In this document: positions 5,561-6,489 of the stretch, piece by piece
Layout: every line of letters starts with the position of its first letter
Position numbering within the stretch: position 1 is the first letter of the stretch
DNA from: an uncultured Chlorobiaceae bacterium
GTDB lineage: Bacteria; Bacteroidota; Chlorobiia; Chlorobiales; Chlorobiaceae
Direction: 5' to 3'
NCBI GenBank assembly: GCA_903874585.1
Contig: CAIQSY010000093.1
Span: 1-6,489, forward strand
DNA: 6,489 nt
Notes under the pieces: model-generated
What the model saw: only the letters and a program-made list of their open reading frames with translations
The model's database searches: none
What the model was told of the DNA's origin: nothing
Program-made: the position numbers and the translations under genes

Positions 5561-6142
5561 TTACCAGCGTCGAGAAAGGCTTATCCCGTATGATGAGCTG
5601 GCAAGTTCGGGTTGTACATTCCACCCTTTTTGTGGTTCTGTAAAGAGCAGACTGCTCCCGATACCAATCACTGCACCAGCAATCACATCGCGGGTATAGT
5701 GCTGTTTTGCTTCGACGCGGCTGTAGCCTACAAATGACGCGACTACATAGGCAGGAATACCATAATTCCAGCCATAACGTTCACGAATAAACTCAGCTGA
5801 TGCAAATGAGGTGGAGGCGTGCCGTGATGGAAAAGAGTGGTCGCCACCATTTGGGCGAGTTGCCGGAATGGTATATTTCATGCCCATGGTTACAACCGTC
5901 GCAAGTGCACCAGATTTTACCAGTTGCGTCACTCCTTCACGATCGTGCTTTGCGAGCGCCAAACCAGCTCCGCTGATGGGCAAAACCACTTGCAGCACAT
6001 CGCCCGCTGTCTCTACAGCATCACCGGCTACAGCGAAATTGCCAGCAGGCATCAGCAAAAGAAGCAACAGCGCCAGCAATGTTCGGAAACGATCGATACC
6101 ATGCGCTCTCTTCGACTCAATGACGTGATTTTCTCCATTCAT
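5561..6142 (-). CDS. Exported PAP2-family acid phosphatase
   Basis: This 193-residue member of the PAP2 (type 2 phosphatidic acid phosphatase) superfamily has the complete three-part active site: K89-x6-R96-P97, P105-S106-R107-H108, and S141-R142-x5-H148-x3-D152. H108 is the second-motif histidine and H148 the phospho-accepting nucleophile. The substrate could be a lipid phosphate such as undecaprenyl pyrophosphate or phosphatidate, or a soluble phosphate ester; sequence alone does not decide. A basic n-region is followed by a hydrophobic stretch (21-32) and AVAG (37-40), which looks like a cleavable signal peptide, placing the enzyme in the periplasm or at the membrane. Further hydrophobic segments lie near 75-88, 129-140 and 153-167. 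The C-terminus, YGISLSRRW, ends in an aromatic residue. A strong Shine-Dalgarno GGAGGA (6151-6156) 8 nt before the ATG fixes the start. It is the first gene of the minus-strand group with msrBA, and diverges from tRNA-Val. Confidence 0.93.
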   Translation of the reverse strand: MNGENHVIESKRAHGIDRFRTLLALLLLLLMPAGNFAVAGDAVETAGDVLQVVLPISGAGLALAKHDREGVTQLVKSGALATVVTMGMKYTIPATRPNGGDHSFPSRHASTSFASAEFIRERYGWNYGIPAYVVASFVGYSRVEAKQHYTRDVIAGAVIGIGSSLLFTEPQKGWNVQPELASSSYGISLSRRW

Positions 6143-6163
6143 GTTGCCACTCCTCCAGATTTT

Positions 6164-6191
6164 AATAAATAAAGCTATCCATACGTTGCAA
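6164..6191 (-). promoter_or_regulatory. Candidate promoter for the PAP2-msrBA unit
   Basis: On the minus strand TTGCAA (6186-6191) is followed after 16 bp by TTTATT (6164-6169), each matching 4 of 6 consensus bases. Transcription would start about 15 nt before the ribosome-binding site and give a short leader. TTGCAA reads the same on both strands and is also the -35 of the tRNA promoter. Weak evidence. Confidence 0.25.
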
Positions 6192-6214
6192 AAATGATAC
6201 TCAAGTCCTATACT
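6186..6214 (+). promoter_or_regulatory. Sigma70-like promoter for tRNA-Val
   Basis: TTGCAA (6186-6191) and TATACT (6209-6214) are separated by the optimal 17 bp. The predicted start near 6221 lies about 10 nt before the mature 5' end of the tRNA, a normal distance for a tRNA gene needing RNase P processing. Confidence 0.6.
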
Positions 6215-6230
6215 ACGGCTTCAAAATTAT

Positions 6231-6304
6231 GGACAATTAGCTCAGTTGGTTAGAGCGTTCGCCTCACACGCGAGAGGTCAAAGGTTCGAGTCCTTTATTG
6301 TCCA
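6231..6304 (+). tRNA. tRNA-Val (anticodon CAC)
   Basis: This 74-nt tRNA folds into a full cloverleaf. The acceptor stem GGACAAT/ATTGTCC has seven Watson-Crick pairs. The D stem is GCTC/GAGC with loop AGTTGGTTA. The anticodon stem TTCGC/GCGAG (one T-G pair) carries the loop CTCACAC, giving anticodon CAC at 6265-6267 for the valine codon GUG. The variable loop is AGGTC. The T stem is AAAGG/CCTTT with loop TTCGAGT. The discriminator is A6304. The next bases are CCC, so the 3' CCA is not encoded and must be added. No strong terminator follows. Confidence 0.97.
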
Positions 6305-6396
6305 CCCTCTTCCCTTACCTGCGCCAGCAAACCCATACTGCTTTTAAGTTATTTTCTAATAAGCAAATAGTGAACAAAAATTGAACTCTGACGAGC

Positions 6397-6402
6397 TATA
6401 AT
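6397..6402 (+). promoter_or_regulatory. Consensus -10 hexamer TATAAT downstream of tRNA-Val
   Basis: An exact TATAAT stands at 6397-6402 in the AT-rich stretch after the tRNA. The nearest -35-like hexamers are poorly spaced: TTGAAC at 6381-6386 leaves only 10 bp and TGAACA at 6371-6376 leaves 20 bp. It may drive a gene that continues past the window, or be chance in AT-rich DNA. Confidence 0.25.
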
Positions 6403-6445
6403 ATATGCAAAACCGTTTGGGTTTTTCTCGGTCAACGCGAAACCA

Positions 6446-6489
6446 ATGGTTCATCATCAATCCGAGTTGGAGTTTCGTCTGAAGAAAAA
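6446..6489 (+). CDS. Possible start of a gene running off the right edge
   Basis: From ATG at 6446 the frame is open to the end of the window and reads MVHHQSELEFRLKK. It follows a TATAAT at 6397-6402 at a plausible distance. No Shine-Dalgarno precedes the ATG (upstream CAACGCGAAACCA), and 14 codons are not enough to recognise a family. An overlapping frame from ATG 6405 closes after 25 codons at 6482 and is a weaker candidate. Confidence 0.25.
   Translation, partial: MVHHQSELEFRLKK

Noticed and set aside
5811..6172. Two plus-strand open frames opposite the PAP2 gene
   Set aside because: The PAP2 frame has all three catalytic motifs, a signal peptide and a strong Shine-Dalgarno; the opposite frames have none of these.
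6328..6366. Terminator for tRNA-Val around GCTTTTAAGTTATTTTCTAATAAGC
   Set aside because: Only four to seven weak, interrupted A/T-rich pairs and no following T-run, so not convincing.

Overview
This window looks like chromosome from a green sulfur bacterium (Chlorobiaceae) or a close Chlorobi/Bacteroidota relative. The reasons are the style of the SucC protein (N-terminus MNIHEYQGKDILRKFGV), a BatA/BatB pair of von Willebrand A membrane proteins, a Haem_bd-type c-heme protein, and moderate GC with sigma70-like promoters. The assignment rests on protein character only; no marker gene here proves it.

Left third (about 1-2165, minus strand): two adjacent genes, batA (1149-2165) then batB (111-1127), each for a 338-residue membrane-anchored VWA protein with an intact metal-binding (MIDAS) site. 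They form a transcription unit that starts in the 247-bp divergent intergenic region at 2166-2412. The first 110 bases hold a 12-bp tandem duplication and no identifiable complete gene.

Centre (2413-4175, plus strand): sucC, the ATP-grasp beta subunit of succinyl-CoA synthetase, ends at a good hairpin terminator. Directly after it comes a small membrane-anchored or exported c-heme protein of the Haem_bd type, closed by a second perfect hairpin. sucD is not in the window. In a green sulfur bacterium SucC would work in the reductive TCA cycle, running towards succinyl-CoA.

Right-centre (4270-6142, minus strand): three genes read in one direction with short gaps (40 and 51 bp). The first is an exported PAP2 phosphatase, the second a bifunctional MsrB-MsrA methionine sulfoxide reductase, the third a small Rap1a/Tai-like protein. 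The last is the most curious: the family normally has a signal peptide and four conserved cysteines, and all appear to be missing here.

Right edge: a complete tRNA-Val(CAC) on the plus strand with a good promoter. Its -35 hexamer TTGCAA is palindromic and may also serve the divergent PAP2 unit. About 185 bp follow, with a consensus TATAAT and possibly the start of a gene that runs off the window.

Most of the window is ordinary core chromosome. I see no CRISPR array, insertion sequence, prophage or obvious new multi-gene system. The items worth a second look are the Rap1a-like protein, the bat pair lacking the usual MoxR/DUF58 partners upstream, and some compact regulatory arrangements.
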